Below, one piece after another: positions 17,941 to 26,446 of a stretch of 64,000 nt of DNA. Numbering within the stretch: the first letter of the stretch is position 1; the number at the start of each line of letters is the position of its first letter. Below the pieces are notes generated by a model that saw only the letters and a list, made by a program, of their open reading frames with translations, was not told the DNA's origin and ran no database searches. Both the position numbers and the translations under genes were made by a program. The DNA comes from an uncultured Acetatifactor sp. (GTDB lineage Bacteria > Bacillota > Clostridia > Lachnospirales > Lachnospiraceae), in the NCBI GenBank assembly GCA_944383825.1, contig CALWRA010000005.1:62001-126000 (forward strand), in the 5' to 3' direction.

Positions 17941-19473
17941 ATGAAAAAGTATGATGTAATTATTATAGGAGCCGGCGTCAGTGGCTGCGCTATAGCCAGG
18001 GAGCTTTCCAGAGGACGCCGGCGTGTGGCGGTGCTGGAACGCGCTTCGGATGTGTGTGAGGGGACGTCGAAGGCAAACAGCGGTATTGTGCACGCGGGAT
18101 ATGACGCTGTGCCAGGTACGCTGAAGGCCCGGTTGAACACACTGGGAAGCAGGAAAATGGAGTCTCTGTCCAGGGAGCTGGATTTTCCTTACCGGAAAAA
18201 TGGCTCCCTGGTTCTGTGCTTTGAAAGAGAAGGAATCAAAGCCTTGGAAGAGCTTGCTGACCGGGGAAAAAAGAACGGCGTGGATGATCTGAAAATTTTA
18301 CGGCCGGATGAGGTGTGGGAGATGGAGCCCAATATTTCTCCTGAGATTGCAGGAGCCCTGTATGCTCCCTCGGGAGGAATTGTATGTCCCTTCGGACTGA
18401 ATATTGCTCTGGCGGAGAATGCGGCTGTAAATGGTGTAGATTTTTATTTGTCTCACGAGGTAACGGAAATTGCGGTGCAGAAAGAGGATCGTGGGATAAA
18501 ACAAGAGAAGGGTAGAAAGAGGGGAGAAGGGCATTACCGGATTTATGCGGGAAAGGAAGTCTTTCTGTCTCCGGTGGTAATCAATGCGGCGGGAGTATAT
18601 GCGGACCGCATTCACAATATGGTCAGCTCCCGCAGGATTTCCATTGTTCCCAGAAGAGGAGAATACTGTCTGCTTGACAAAAAAGCAGGAAATATGGTGC
18701 GTTCCACTGTGTTTCAGCTGCCGTCAAAAATGGGAAAGGGAGTTTTGGTCACTCCCACCGTACATGGAAACCTTATGATCGGTCCCAATGCGGAGGATAT
18801 TTCGGACAAAGAGGGGGTAAATACCACTGCTTGCGGGCTGGAACAGGTGCTGGATCAGGGAAGGGCCAGCGTGAAGGGAGTGGACCCCGGACTGCTTATC
18901 ACCTCCTTTGCGGGATTGCGGGCACATCTGACAGGGGAAGGAAGAGAAGGAGATTTCCTGATTGATGAGGCCGATGACGCAGAGGGATTTTTTGATGTGG
19001 CGGGAATTGAATCCCCAGGCCTTACCTGCGCGCCTGCTATTGGAGAATATGTGGCCGAAATGGTGAATAAGAAATATCCTGTTCCTGCAAAGCAGGATTT
19101 CCAGCCATACAGACGAGGAATTCCCAATATAGCGAAAGCGGATCAGGAGGAACGAAAGAGGCTTATCGCTTCGGAGCCTTCTTATGCCAATGTGATCTGC
19201 AGATGCGAGATGGTGACGGAAGGAGAAATTGTAAACGCCATACACAGACCTTTGGGAGCCGTTACCCTGGACGGCATCAAAAGACGTACCAGGGCAGGCA
19301 TGGGAAGATGTCAGGCGGGCTTCTGCTCCCCCAGAGTGCTGGAGATTCTCACCCGGGAGCTGGGAGCGGATCCTATGCTGATCAGGAAGGCACAGCCGGG
19401 CAGCGAGATCTTGCAGGGCCGCACAAAGGACAGCTTGGCGCAGGACTTTCAAAGGAAAGGAGAGCCGGAATGA
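17941..19473 (+). CDS. GlpA-like FAD-dependent dehydrogenase with C-terminal [2Fe-2S] domain
   Basis: Flavoprotein of 510 residues. The N-terminus is a DAO/GlpA-type FAD fold (DVIIIGAGVSGCAIARELS, then TSKANSGIVHAGYD, FAGLRAHL). The last 90 residues form a BFD-like iron-sulfur domain with four cysteines (CRC, then GRCQAGFC). In anaerobic glycerol-3-phosphate dehydrogenases the large subunit oxidises glycerol 3-phosphate to dihydroxyacetone phosphate, and the glycerol kinase downstream supports that substrate. ATG 17941 is chosen over GTG 17935 because AGGAG (17929-17933) is 7 bases away. Its stop overlaps the next start (ATGA). Confidence 0.85.
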   Translation: MKKYDVIIIGAGVSGCAIARELSRGRRRVAVLERASDVCEGTSKANSGIVHAGYDAVPGTLKARLNTLGSRKMESLSRELDFPYRKNGSLVLCFEREGIKALEELADRGKKNGVDDLKILRPDEVWEMEPNISPEIAGALYAPSGGIVCPFGLNIALAENAAVNGVDFYLSHEVTEIAVQKEDRGIKQEKGRKRGEGHYRIYAGKEVFLSPVVINAAGVYADRIHNMVSSRRISIVPRRGEYCLLDKKAGNMVRSTVFQLPSKMGKGVLVTPTVHGNLMIGPNAEDISDKEGVNTTACGLEQVLDQGRASVKGVDPGLLITSFAGLRAHLTGEGREGDFLIDEADDAEGFFDVAGIESPGLTCAPAIGEYVAEMVNKKYPVPAKQDFQPYRRGIPNIAKADQEERKRLIASEPSYANVICRCEMVTEGEIVNAIHRPLGAVTLDGIKRRTRAGMGRCQAGFCSPRVLEILTRELGADPMLIRKAQPGSEILQGRTKDSLAQDFQRKGEPE

Positions 19474-20498
19474 ATGGACGGGTGGAAGAAGCGGTTATTG
19501 TTGGGGGAGGACCTGCGGGGCTTGCGGCTGCTCTTTCGGCATGGGAGAAAGGATGCAGAAAGGTTTTGATCCTGGAAAGGGACAGAGAGCTTGGAGGGAT
19601 ACTGAACCAGTGCATACACAATGGCTTTGGGCTACATATATTCAAGGAGGAGCTGACGGGGCCAGAATATGCACAGAGATATATTGACATGGTGGAGGCC
19701 CAGGGGATTCCTTATCTGCTTCAGACTATGGTCACAGACATAGAGCTGCTTCCAGATGGACGCAAAATTGTTACAGCCATGAACAAAGCCCAGGGCATTC
19801 TGGAAATTACGGCGGACAGTGTGATTCTGGCCATGGGATGCAGGGAAAGACCAAGGGGCGCCCTGAAGATTCCCGGATACCGTCCGGCGGGGATTTACAG
19901 CGCGGGAACGGCTCAGTATTATGTCAATATAGAAGGACGGCTTCCCGGCCGGGAGATTGTAATATTGGGCTCGGGAGATATCGGCCTGATTATGGCCAGA
20001 AGGATGACACTGGAAGGAGCCAGGGTGAAATGTGTGGCGGAGCTGCGTCCATACAGCGGCGGGCTAAAGCGCAATATTGTGCAGTGCCTGGAGGACTTTG
20101 GAATTCCTCTGTATCTGAGTACTACGATTTCTGAAATTCATGGCAGAGACAGAGTGGAAGGAGTGACGTTGACCAGAGTGGATGAACAGGGAAATTTCAT
20201 ATCCGGTTCTCAGAGGGAAGTGCCCTGCGACACATTGCTTTTGTCCTGCGGACTGATACCGGAAAATGAGCTTTCTGAAAAGCTGTCTGTGCAAATGAAT
20301 TCCAAAACCGGCGGCCCCGTAGTGAATGACAGGCTGGAATGCAGCGTGCCCGGTGTGTTCGCCTGTGGTAATGTGCTCCATGTGCATGAGTTGGTGGATC
20401 ATGTATCCGCTGAGGCACAGAAGGCCGGGCGCTTTGCAGCGGATTTTGTGCGGGAACGCCATGGATCGATGCCTGCCAAAGCAGGCGGGGAGGTATAA
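19470..20498 (+). CDS. GlpB-like FAD/NAD(P)-dependent oxidoreductase
   Basis: Pyridine-nucleotide-type flavoprotein of 342 residues. It has two Rossmann motifs: VIVGGGPAGLAAALSAWEKG for FAD and IVILGSGDIGLIMARRM for NAD(P). The segment between them includes LNQCIHNGFGLHIF, and the end has FACGNVLHVHELVDHVSAEA. It starts at ATG 19470, overlapping the GlpA-like stop; the frame is open further upstream but only inside the neighbour. It likely forms a complex with the GlpA-like protein and the DUF1667 protein, passing electrons from glycerol 3-phosphate to an acceptor. That role is inferred from the operon. Confidence 0.82.
   Translation: MNGRVEEAVIVGGGPAGLAAALSAWEKGCRKVLILERDRELGGILNQCIHNGFGLHIFKEELTGPEYAQRYIDMVEAQGIPYLLQTMVTDIELLPDGRKIVTAMNKAQGILEITADSVILAMGCRERPRGALKIPGYRPAGIYSAGTAQYYVNIEGRLPGREIVILGSGDIGLIMARRMTLEGARVKCVAELRPYSGGLKRNIVQCLEDFGIPLYLSTTISEIHGRDRVEGVTLTRVDEQGNFISGSQREVPCDTLLLSCGLIPENELSEKLSVQMNSKTGGPVVNDRLECSVPGVFACGNVLHVHELVDHVSAEAQKAGRFAADFVRERHGSMPAKAGGEV
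20471..20494 (+). repeat. Hairpin plus Shine-Dalgarno unit before DUF1667 gene
   Basis: GCCTGC-CAAA-GCAGGC (20471-20486) followed without a gap by GGGGAGGT (20487-20494), then six bases and TTG at 20501. It is the same design as the unit at 20919-20942 in this operon, with a different stem sequence that keeps pairing. Confidence 0.65.
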
Positions 20499-20500
20499 TT

Positions 20501-20896
20501 TTGGAGAATGAGGCTGGAAAAGGAAGAGAACGGGAAACGGTCAGGAGGATTACCTGTATCTGCTGCCCAATGGGCTGTGAGCTCACGGCTGCTGTAAATT
20601 TCAGGGGGGAAGCACGGGTTACGGGAAACCGTTGTCCCAGAGGGCAGGAATATGGAAAAAGGGAAATGCTTTGTCCTGTTAGAACCGTGACCACCACAGT
20701 AAGGATTGCAGGAAGGGAGAATGAGGTTCTGCCGGTGAAAACGGCTTCCGACATTCCAAAGGATAAGATTACGGAGTGTATGAATGAGCTTGCGAAGGTT
20801 GCCGTAAGTCTACCTGTGGAGGCGGGGGACGTAGTGCTTGAGAATGCTGCGGGTACGGGAGTCTGCGTGGTGGCTACCCGAAGCAAAGGGCTGTAG
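20501..20896 (+). CDS. DUF1667 family protein, small cysteine-motif partner of the flavoproteins
   Basis: Small cytoplasmic protein of 131 residues with cysteines in TCICCPMGCEL, GNRCPRGQEY and MLCPV, the pattern of DUF1667, probably a metal or Fe-S binding fold. Genes of this family habitually sit with GlpA/GlpB-like flavoproteins, as here, and are thought to be a third subunit. The start is TTG at 20501, six bases after GGGGAGGT; no in-frame ATG exists nearby. Its precise role is not established. Confidence 0.8.
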   Translation: MENEAGKGRERETVRRITCICCPMGCELTAAVNFRGEARVTGNRCPRGQEYGKREMLCPVRTVTTTVRIAGRENEVLPVKTASDIPKDKITECMNELAKVAVSLPVEAGDVVLENAAGTGVCVVATRSKGL

Positions 20897-20918
20897 AGGC
20901 GAAGAATATTGAACAGAT

Positions 20919-20942
20919 GCCCGCCAAAGCGGGCAGGGAGGT
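20919..20942 (+). repeat. Hairpin plus Shine-Dalgarno unit before glpK
   Basis: GCCCGC-CAAA-GCGGGC (20919-20934) followed directly by AGGGAGGT (20935-20942). Compared with the unit at 20471, the stem has changed on both sides (T to C and A to G), so pairing is preserved. Confidence 0.65.
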
Positions 20943-20953
20943 ATGGATTGCTT

Positions 20954-22453
20954 ATGGAAAAATATATTATGGCATTGGATCAGGGAACAACCAGCTCCCG
21001 TTGTATTTTATTTGACAAAGGGGGCAATATATGTTCCATGTCTCAAAAGGAGTTTACCCAGATTTATCCCCGGCCGGGCTGGGTGGAGCACAATCCTATG
21101 GAAATATGGTCCTCCCAGCTTTCGGTAGCTGCGGAGTCCATGGCAAAGCTGGGGGCGTCTGCGGAACAGATCAGCGGTATAGGCATCACAAACCAGAGGG
21201 AGACAACAATTCTTTGGGATAAAAATACAGGGGAACCTGTATATAATGCCATTGTCTGGCAGTGCAGGCGAACCTCTGATATGATAGAAGGTCTGAAAAA
21301 GGATGGCTTTGACAAGGTGATAAGAGAGAGAACAGGTTTGATTCCCGACGCTTATTTCAGCGCTTCCAAAATTGCCTGGATTCTGAAAAATATTCCGGGG
21401 ACGGAGGAAAGGGCCCGGCGGGGGGAGCTGCTCTTCGGCACAGTGGATACCTGGCTGATCTGGAATCTTACCCGGGGGGAGACTCATGCAACCGACTATA
21501 CCAACGCCTCCAGAACCATGCTTTTTGACATCCACAGGCTTTGCTGGGACAGGGAAATATTGGATTACTTCAGGATTCCCGATTCAATGCTGCCAGAGGT
21601 TCGGCCTTCCGGCTGCTTGTACGGCCACACGGACGCTTCTGTTTTGGGAGCAAGTATCCCCATTGCGGGAGCGGCAGGGGATCAGCAGGCCGCGCTGTTT
21701 GGGCAATGCTGCTTTGAGCAGGGAGAGGTAAAAAATACATACGGAACAGGATGCTTTATGCTCATGAATACAGGCAGCCGGGCCATTGATTCCCGCTCAG
21801 GGCTTTTGACCACCATTGCCGCGGGCAGCGGGACGGCTGTGGAATATGCGCTGGAGGGCAGCGTGTTTGTGGCCGGCGCGGCGGTTCAGTGGCTCAGGGA
21901 CAGTATGCGTATGATCAAAACGGCTCCTCAGTCTCAGGAATATGCGCAGCAGGTTCGGGATACGTCGGGAGTTTATATTGTTCCTGCTTTTGCAGGAATG
22001 GGAGCGCCCTATTGGAACCAGTATGCCAGGGGGACTGTAGTAGGCATCACAAGAGCCTGTACTAAGGAACATTTTATCCGGGCGGCGCTGGAAGCCATCG
22101 CATATCAGACGGCAGATGTGCTTAAGGCCATGGAAAAGGACAGCGGCATTTGCCTGAAGAGCCTTAAGGTGGATGGAGGAGCAAGCGCCAATGACTTTCT
22201 CATGCAGTTTCAGGCGGATATACTGAATCTTCAGGTTCAGAGGCCATGCTGCATTGAGACCACCGCTCTGGGCGCCGCATATCTGGCAGGGCTTTCCGTG
22301 GGGTACTGGGAAAGCAGAGATCAAATCAGGGAGAACTGGCAGATGGGAGCATCCTTTTACTGTAACATGGCAGAGGAAGAGAGAGAGCGGCTTCTCAGAG
22401 GCTGGAAAAAGGCCGTAAAGTGCGCTCTTGTGTGGGCAGGGGAAGAGTGCTAA
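20954..22453 (+). CDS. glpK: Glycerol kinase
   Basis: ATP-dependent glycerol kinase of 499 residues, FGGY family, making glycerol 3-phosphate in the cytoplasm. Motifs include [11 protein letters not shown] (phosphate loop), [48 protein letters not shown] and [18 protein letters not shown]. The length matches the family. ATG 20954 is 11 bases after GGGAGGT; a TTG at 20948 in the same frame would add two residues and is an alternative. It supplies substrate to the GlpA/GlpB-like dehydrogenase encoded just upstream, which makes this a glycerol-use operon. Confidence 0.96.
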   Translation: MEKYIMALDQGTTSSRCILFDKGGNICSMSQKEFTQIYPRPGWVEHNPMEIWSSQLSVAAESMAKLGASAEQISGIGITNQRETTILWDKNTGEPVYNAIVWQCRRTSDMIEGLKKDGFDKVIRERTGLIPDAYFSASKIAWILKNIPGTEERARRGELLFGTVDTWLIWNLTRGETHATDYTNASRTMLFDIHRLCWDREILDYFRIPDSMLPEVRPSGCLYGHTDASVLGASIPIAGAAGDQQAALFGQCCFEQGEVKNTYGTGCFMLMNTGSRAIDSRSGLLTTIAAGSGTAVEYALEGSVFVAGAAVQWLRDSMRMIKTAPQSQEYAQQVRDTSGVYIVPAFAGMGAPYWNQYARGTVVGITRACTKEHFIRAALEAIAYQTADVLKAMEKDSGICLKSLKVDGGASANDFLMQFQADILNLQVQRPCCIETTALGAAYLAGLSVGYWESRDQIRENWQMGASFYCNMAEEERERLLRGWKKAVKCALVWAGEEC

Positions 22454-22496
22454 AATGGAATTTGCATAAGTGAGACATGCGGAAAAGGAGTAATCA

Positions 22497-23693
22497 ATGT
22501 TGGTTCAGAAATATAAGGAAATGCTTTCCGAAAAATCGGTGATCCGTCAGCTGTCGGAATTTGCCGGAGCCAGAGGACGGGAAATCGGATATGAAAATGT
22601 GTTTGACTTTAGCCTGGGGAATCCTTCCGTGCCTGTGCCCAGGGAATTTACGGAAGAAATGATCCACATGCTGGTTTCGGAAGAGCCCGCTTTTCTTCAC
22701 GGGTACAGTCCAAGCCTTGGAATTACCCAGGTAAGGGAGGCTGTTGCGGCCTCTTTAGAGCGACGTTTCGGCATTCCCTACCGCACAGAGCATATTTTTA
22801 TGGCTTCGGGCGCCGCGGGGGCGCTGGCGCATGCCTTCCGGCTGGTGGCGGAGCCTGGAGACGAGATTGTGGCCTTTGCCCCCTTTTTTCCGGAATATCG
22901 CCCTTATGTGGATTTGATGGGCGCGCGGCTGAAAGTGGTTCCTGCAGACACGGAAAGCTTTCAGATAAATTTTGAGGCGCTGGAAGAGCTGCTTTCTCCC
23001 CGGGTTACGGCGGTTTTGATCAATACGCCTAATAACCCTTCGGGAATAGCGTATTCCACGGCCACGCTCAAAAAGCTCGCTGAGCTTTTGAGGGATAAGT
23101 CGGAAGAATACCATCATGAAATTTATTTAATATCGGATGAACCGTACCGGGAGATTGTATTTGAGGGTGTGGATGCCCCCTGTGTTTCCTGGTTCTATGA
23201 CAATACCATAATGTGCTATTCCTTCTCAAAATCACTGTCTCTTCCAGGGGAGCGAATCGGCTATGTGGCGGTGAATCCCGGCTGCAGGGAGGCGGAGACT
23301 ATGGTGAATATGTGCGGACAGATCTCCAGAGGCATCGGACATAACTGTCCTCCCTCCATCATCCAGCTTGCAGTTGCGAAGGTGCTGGATAAGACGGCGG
23401 ACTTAAAGGTATATGAAACCAACATGAAGCTTTTGTACAATGCCCTTGGGGCCTTGGGTTTTTCCTGTGTAAAGCCTGACGGAACCTTTTACATTTTTCC
23501 CAAAGCGCTGGAGGAAGATGCAAAGCTGTTTTGCCAAAAGGCGCTGAAATATGATCTGATCCTGGTGCCCGGCGATACTTTTGGGGTTCCGGGATATTTC
23601 CGTATGGCGTACTGTATGGATACGGAAAAAATAAAAAGGTCTCTTCCGGCGCTGTGCAGATTTGTGCAAGAGGAATACGGGCATGCCCGATGA
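22497..23693 (+). CDS. Class I/II pyridoxal-phosphate aminotransferase
   Basis: Fold type I aminotransferase of 398 residues. Recognisable points are MASGAAGALAHAFR, INTPNNPSGIAYS, ISDEPYREIVFEG and the Schiff-base Lys in YSFSKSLSLPGERIGYVAV. It belongs to the AspC-like group, but the substrate cannot be told from sequence. ATG 22497 follows AAAAGGAG. It is 43 bases after glpK and overlaps nothing, so it may be the next gene of the same transcript, with no obvious link to glycerol. Confidence 0.88.
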   Translation: MLVQKYKEMLSEKSVIRQLSEFAGARGREIGYENVFDFSLGNPSVPVPREFTEEMIHMLVSEEPAFLHGYSPSLGITQVREAVAASLERRFGIPYRTEHIFMASGAAGALAHAFRLVAEPGDEIVAFAPFFPEYRPYVDLMGARLKVVPADTESFQINFEALEELLSPRVTAVLINTPNNPSGIAYSTATLKKLAELLRDKSEEYHHEIYLISDEPYREIVFEGVDAPCVSWFYDNTIMCYSFSKSLSLPGERIGYVAVNPGCREAETMVNMCGQISRGIGHNCPPSIIQLAVAKVLDKTADLKVYETNMKLLYNALGALGFSCVKPDGTFYIFPKALEEDAKLFCQKALKYDLILVPGDTFGVPGYFRMAYCMDTEKIKRSLPALCRFVQEEYGHAR

Positions 23694-23728
23694 GGGAACA
23701 GTTTATGATGAAAGGGAGGTCTGCTTTT

Positions 23729-24586
23729 ATGTATCAGGCGGGATTGGTGCTGGAAGGCGGTGGAATGAAAGGAGTTTACACTTCCGGCGTTCTTGATTTT
23801 TTTCTGGATAAGGGTCTGGAGTTTTCCAGTGTATATGGAGTATCCGCAGGAGCTTGCAGCATGTGCAGCTTTTTGTCAAAGCAGAGAGGCCGGGCCATTA
23901 ATGTGAGCGTAGATTATCTGGATACCAAAAAGTACTGCAGTGTGGAAAGTCTTCTTACAACAGGAGATTTGTTTCATGTGGAAACATGTTACCATCTGAT
24001 ACCGGATTATCTGGATCCCTATGACTATGAAGCATTCGACTCATATCAGGGAAAAGCATTCAGCGTGGTGACCAATATTGAGACGGGCAGGGCGGAATAT
24101 CTGCGTGTCCGGGACATGAAACAGGATATTGATATGATCCGGGCGTCCGCTTCTCTTCCCCTGGTTTCCAGAAATGTGAAAATAGGCGGAAGCTATTATT
24201 TGGATGGAGGGCTGGCCGACTCCATACCCTTGCAGAAATCCATTATGGATGGCAATACCAGGAATGTGGTGATTATGACGAAGGAAGTGGGATTTGTAAG
24301 AAAGCCCTCCAGCCATTTAGAGCTGATTAAGCTGCGCTATCTGAAATATCCAAAGGTATATGAATTAATGTCCAGAAGGCATATCAATTATAACGAAACT
24401 CTTGCATATATTGAAAGGCAGAGAGAAAACGGTCAGGCTTTTGTGATCCGCCCTCAAAGAAAGAGCGATGTGGGAAGGATTGAGAAGGACAAGGAAAAGC
24501 TTCTTGCCCTTTACCGGGAGGGCTATGAGGACGCTGAGGCCTGCTATGAGGAACTCATACAATACCTGAATCATAAGGAGAACTGA
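23729..24586 (+). CDS. Patatin-like phospholipase/acyl hydrolase
   Basis: Patatin-family lipid hydrolase of 285 residues. The oxyanion hole is LVLEGGGMKGVY, the nucleophile is the Ser in GVSAG, and the catalytic Asp lies in YLDGGLADSIPL. The start is ATG 23729, eight bases after AAGGGAGGT; the frame continues upstream into the aminotransferase gene but without a ribosome site. It has no signal peptide. It is one base from uppP and shares a membrane-lipid theme with it. Confidence 0.9.
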   Translation: MYQAGLVLEGGGMKGVYTSGVLDFFLDKGLEFSSVYGVSAGACSMCSFLSKQRGRAINVSVDYLDTKKYCSVESLLTTGDLFHVETCYHLIPDYLDPYDYEAFDSYQGKAFSVVTNIETGRAEYLRVRDMKQDIDMIRASASLPLVSRNVKIGGSYYLDGGLADSIPLQKSIMDGNTRNVVIMTKEVGFVRKPSSHLELIKLRYLKYPKVYELMSRRHINYNETLAYIERQRENGQAFVIRPQRKSDVGRIEKDKEKLLALYREGYEDAEACYEELIQYLNHKEN

Positions 24587-24587
24587 A

Positions 24588-25448
24588 ATGTTGGATATTA
24601 TTAAGGCAATTATCTACGGGATTGTAGAGGGAATTACGGAATGGCTGCCCATCAGCAGCACCGGACATCTGATTTTGCTGGAAGAGCTGATGCCTTTTCA
24701 GAATGTGGATGGAAATTTTTTTGATATGTTTGATGTGGTGATACAGCTGGGAGCGATCCTTGCGGTGGTGGTTTTGTTCTGGAAGCAAATTTGGCCCTTT
24801 GCCCTGACGAAAAAAGAGAGAAAGGGCAGGAGCGGGACTGCAGCCTTTATCAAGATGGATATTATGACATTGTGGTTTAAAATACTGGTTTCCTGTGTGC
24901 CGGCCGCTGTAATCGGATTGCTGTTTGACGATGTATTCAACGCTTTGTTCTATAATTATTTTTGTGTGGCCCTGGCTTTGATTTTTTTTGGGATTGCTTT
25001 TATTTTCGTTGAAAACTGGAATAAAAGCAGAAAGCCTAAAGTGACGGCGCTGAGGGATATTACTTACCAGACGGCGCTTATGATCGGCGTATTTCAGCTG
25101 ATAGCCGCGGTATTTCCGGGAACCTCCCGCTCTGGAGCTACCATTGTGGGAGCGCTGTTGATCGGCGTATCCAGGACAGTGGCGGCGGAGTATACCTTCT
25201 TCCTGGCCATACCGGTCATGTTTGGGGCCAGCCTTTTAAAGGTGATGAAGTTTGGCTTATCCTTTACCGCTCTGGAGCTTGCGCTGCTGATTGCAGGTAT
25301 GGCGTCAGCTTTTTTGGTCTCTCTGGCAGTGCTGAAATTTTTAATGGGATATATCAAAAAGCATGACTTCAAGGTGTTCGGCTGGTACCGGATTATACTG
25401 GGGGCTGTGGTGCTTATTTACTTTGGACTGAGCGCTTCCGGTTTCTAA
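24588..25448 (+). CDS. uppP: Undecaprenyl-diphosphatase (UppP/BacA)
   Basis: Integral membrane phosphatase of 286 residues with about eight helices. It recycles undecaprenyl diphosphate for peptidoglycan synthesis and can confer bacitracin tolerance. The two signature regions are present: GIVEGITEWLPISSTGHLIL near the start and PGTSRSGATIVGALLIGVSR in the C-terminal half. AAGGAG sits seven bases before the ATG. It begins just after the patatin stop, so the two are co-transcribed. A terminator follows at 25459-25478. Confidence 0.95.
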   Translation: MLDIIKAIIYGIVEGITEWLPISSTGHLILLEELMPFQNVDGNFFDMFDVVIQLGAILAVVVLFWKQIWPFALTKKERKGRSGTAAFIKMDIMTLWFKILVSCVPAAVIGLLFDDVFNALFYNYFCVALALIFFGIAFIFVENWNKSRKPKVTALRDITYQTALMIGVFQLIAAVFPGTSRSGATIVGALLIGVSRTVAAEYTFFLAIPVMFGASLLKVMKFGLSFTALELALLIAGMASAFLVSLAVLKFLMGYIKKHDFKVFGWYRIILGAVVLIYFGLSASGF

Positions 25449-25458
25449 AAAAACGAGA

Positions 25459-25478
25459 CGGGCAGATTTCTCTGCCCG
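25459..25478 (+). terminator. Terminator after uppP
   Basis: CGGGCAGA (25459-25466) pairs with TCTGCCCG (25471-25478) around a TTTC loop, preceded by an A run and followed by a moderately T-rich stretch. Confidence 0.6.
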
Positions 25479-25609
25479 CTGATTTATAACATTCCCCTTT
25501 ACACTTACATGATATTGCGTTATCAGAATTTTGTAAAGAAAAACTCGTTGACAAATACTGACAAAAGCAGCGCAGAGCTGATGGCTCTGTACATTTTGAT
25601 TTTCAAAGG

Positions 25610-25638
25610 TTGACAATTTTTCGTGAAAGTAATAAACT
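25610..25638 (+). promoter_or_regulatory. SigA promoter of the DUF6465 gene
   Basis: TTGACA (25610-25615), 17-base spacer, TAAACT (25633-25638). A second TTGACA near 25548 has no convincing -10. Confidence 0.55.
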
Positions 25639-25733
25639 TATCACTGCAAGAAAAATTGAACTTGGGATAAGTTTAAGAGGCTTGCGAGGAGTCTGAAAAC
25701 AATTGTCTAAATGTGAAAGAAGGGAGAATCACT

Positions 25734-26210
25734 ATGGCTGTAACCAAGAAAACAGTATCTGCCGCAGCGAAGGCGGCGGCACAGACAGAAGTGAAAAAAA
25801 CATTAGCTCCGACAACTCCGGTTAAGACAGAATCTGAAAGTGTAGCAGTAAGCGCAGAGGCGGCTAAGACCGAGCCCTCTAAAAAGGCTTCTGCCAAAAA
25901 AGAGCCCGTAAAAAGGACGGAAGCAAAGAAAGCTCCGGCAGTAAAGAACACCGTAAAGGCAACGGCCAAAAAGGACGCCGTAAAAAAGGCAGCGACGAAA
26001 AAGGCAGAGCTTAAAAGCCAGGTACATGTACAGTTTGAAGGCAAGTCTTATTCCCAGGAGGAGCTGTTGAAGATTGCGAAGGATGTCTGGAGATACGACC
26101 TAAAGCAGAAGGCCGGTGATCTTACGAGCATAGAGCTTTATGTAAAGCCTGAGGAAAGTATGGTATACTATGTTATGAACGGCGAGCAAACCGGAAGCTT
26201 TTATATTTAA
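25734..26210 (+). CDS. DUF6465 family protein with lysine/alanine-rich N-terminus
   Basis: Protein of 158 residues with two parts. Residues 1 to about 98 are low-complexity and rich in Lys, Ala, Thr and Pro (AAAKAAAQTEVKKT, KKASAKKEPVKRT, KATAKKDAVKKAATKKAE), like histone H1 tails or bacterial H1-like proteins. The last 60 residues (HVQFEGKSYSQEELLKIAKD, then ELYVKPEESMVYYVMNG) form a compact acidic domain that I recognise as DUF6465, found in Lachnospiraceae; its function is unknown. A nucleic-acid-binding role for the tail is inference. It is monocistronic with its own promoter and terminator. ATG 25734 follows AAGGGAG. Confidence 0.8.
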   Translation: MAVTKKTVSAAAKAAAQTEVKKTLAPTTPVKTESESVAVSAEAAKTEPSKKASAKKEPVKRTEAKKAPAVKNTVKATAKKDAVKKAATKKAELKSQVHVQFEGKSYSQEELLKIAKDVWRYDLKQKAGDLTSIELYVKPEESMVYYVMNGEQTGSFYI

Positions 26211-26246
26211 GACGATCTGATAATAATTGATAATAATAAAGAAAGA

Positions 26247-26287
26247 AAAGCACCGCATGTTTTTATGGAGCAATGACGGTGCTTTTT
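26247..26287 (+). terminator. Terminator after the DUF6465 gene
   Basis: AAGCACCG (26248-26255) pairs with CGGTGCTT (26277-26284) and is followed by a run of Ts. Confidence 0.75.
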
Positions 26288-26331
26288 TGAATGCTTTAGA
26301 TTTATTTTATAAATAATTTCTTGAAAAGATG

Positions 26332-26360
26332 TTGACAACGCAGGGTCTTAGTGCTATTTT
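26332..26360 (+). promoter_or_regulatory. SigA promoter of the hrcA-dnaK operon
   Basis: TTGACA (26332-26337), 17-base spacer, TATTTT (26355-26360). The CIRCE operator begins 15 bases downstream, placing it at the start of the transcript. Confidence 0.7.
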
Positions 26361-26374
26361 AGGGTAAGAAGATG

Positions 26375-26401
26375 TTAGCACTCTTCTTTGTTGAGTGCTA
26401 A
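26375..26401 (+). promoter_or_regulatory. CIRCE operator (HrcA binding site)
   Basis: A perfect TTAGCACTC-N9-GAGTGCTAA inverted repeat, the consensus CIRCE element, just after the promoter and before hrcA. It shows that this operon is repressed by HrcA and released on heat shock. Confidence 0.97.
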
Positions 26402-26417
26402 TAATTCAAAGATTAAT

Positions 26418-26445
26418 ATCCGCTGAAGCGGATAAGGGGTGTAGG
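26418..26445 (+). repeat. Hairpin plus Shine-Dalgarno unit before hrcA
   Basis: ATCCGC-TGAA-GCGGAT (26418-26433) is followed by AAGGGGTGTAGGT and the ATG of hrcA at 26447. It belongs to the recurrent family found in front of several unrelated genes. Confidence 0.6.
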
Positions 26446-26446
26446 T

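Noticed and set aside
19203..19469. Upstream extension of the GlpB-like reading frame
   Set aside because: These bases overlap the GlpA-like gene in another frame, have no ribosome site, and the Rossmann motif begins right after ATG 19470.
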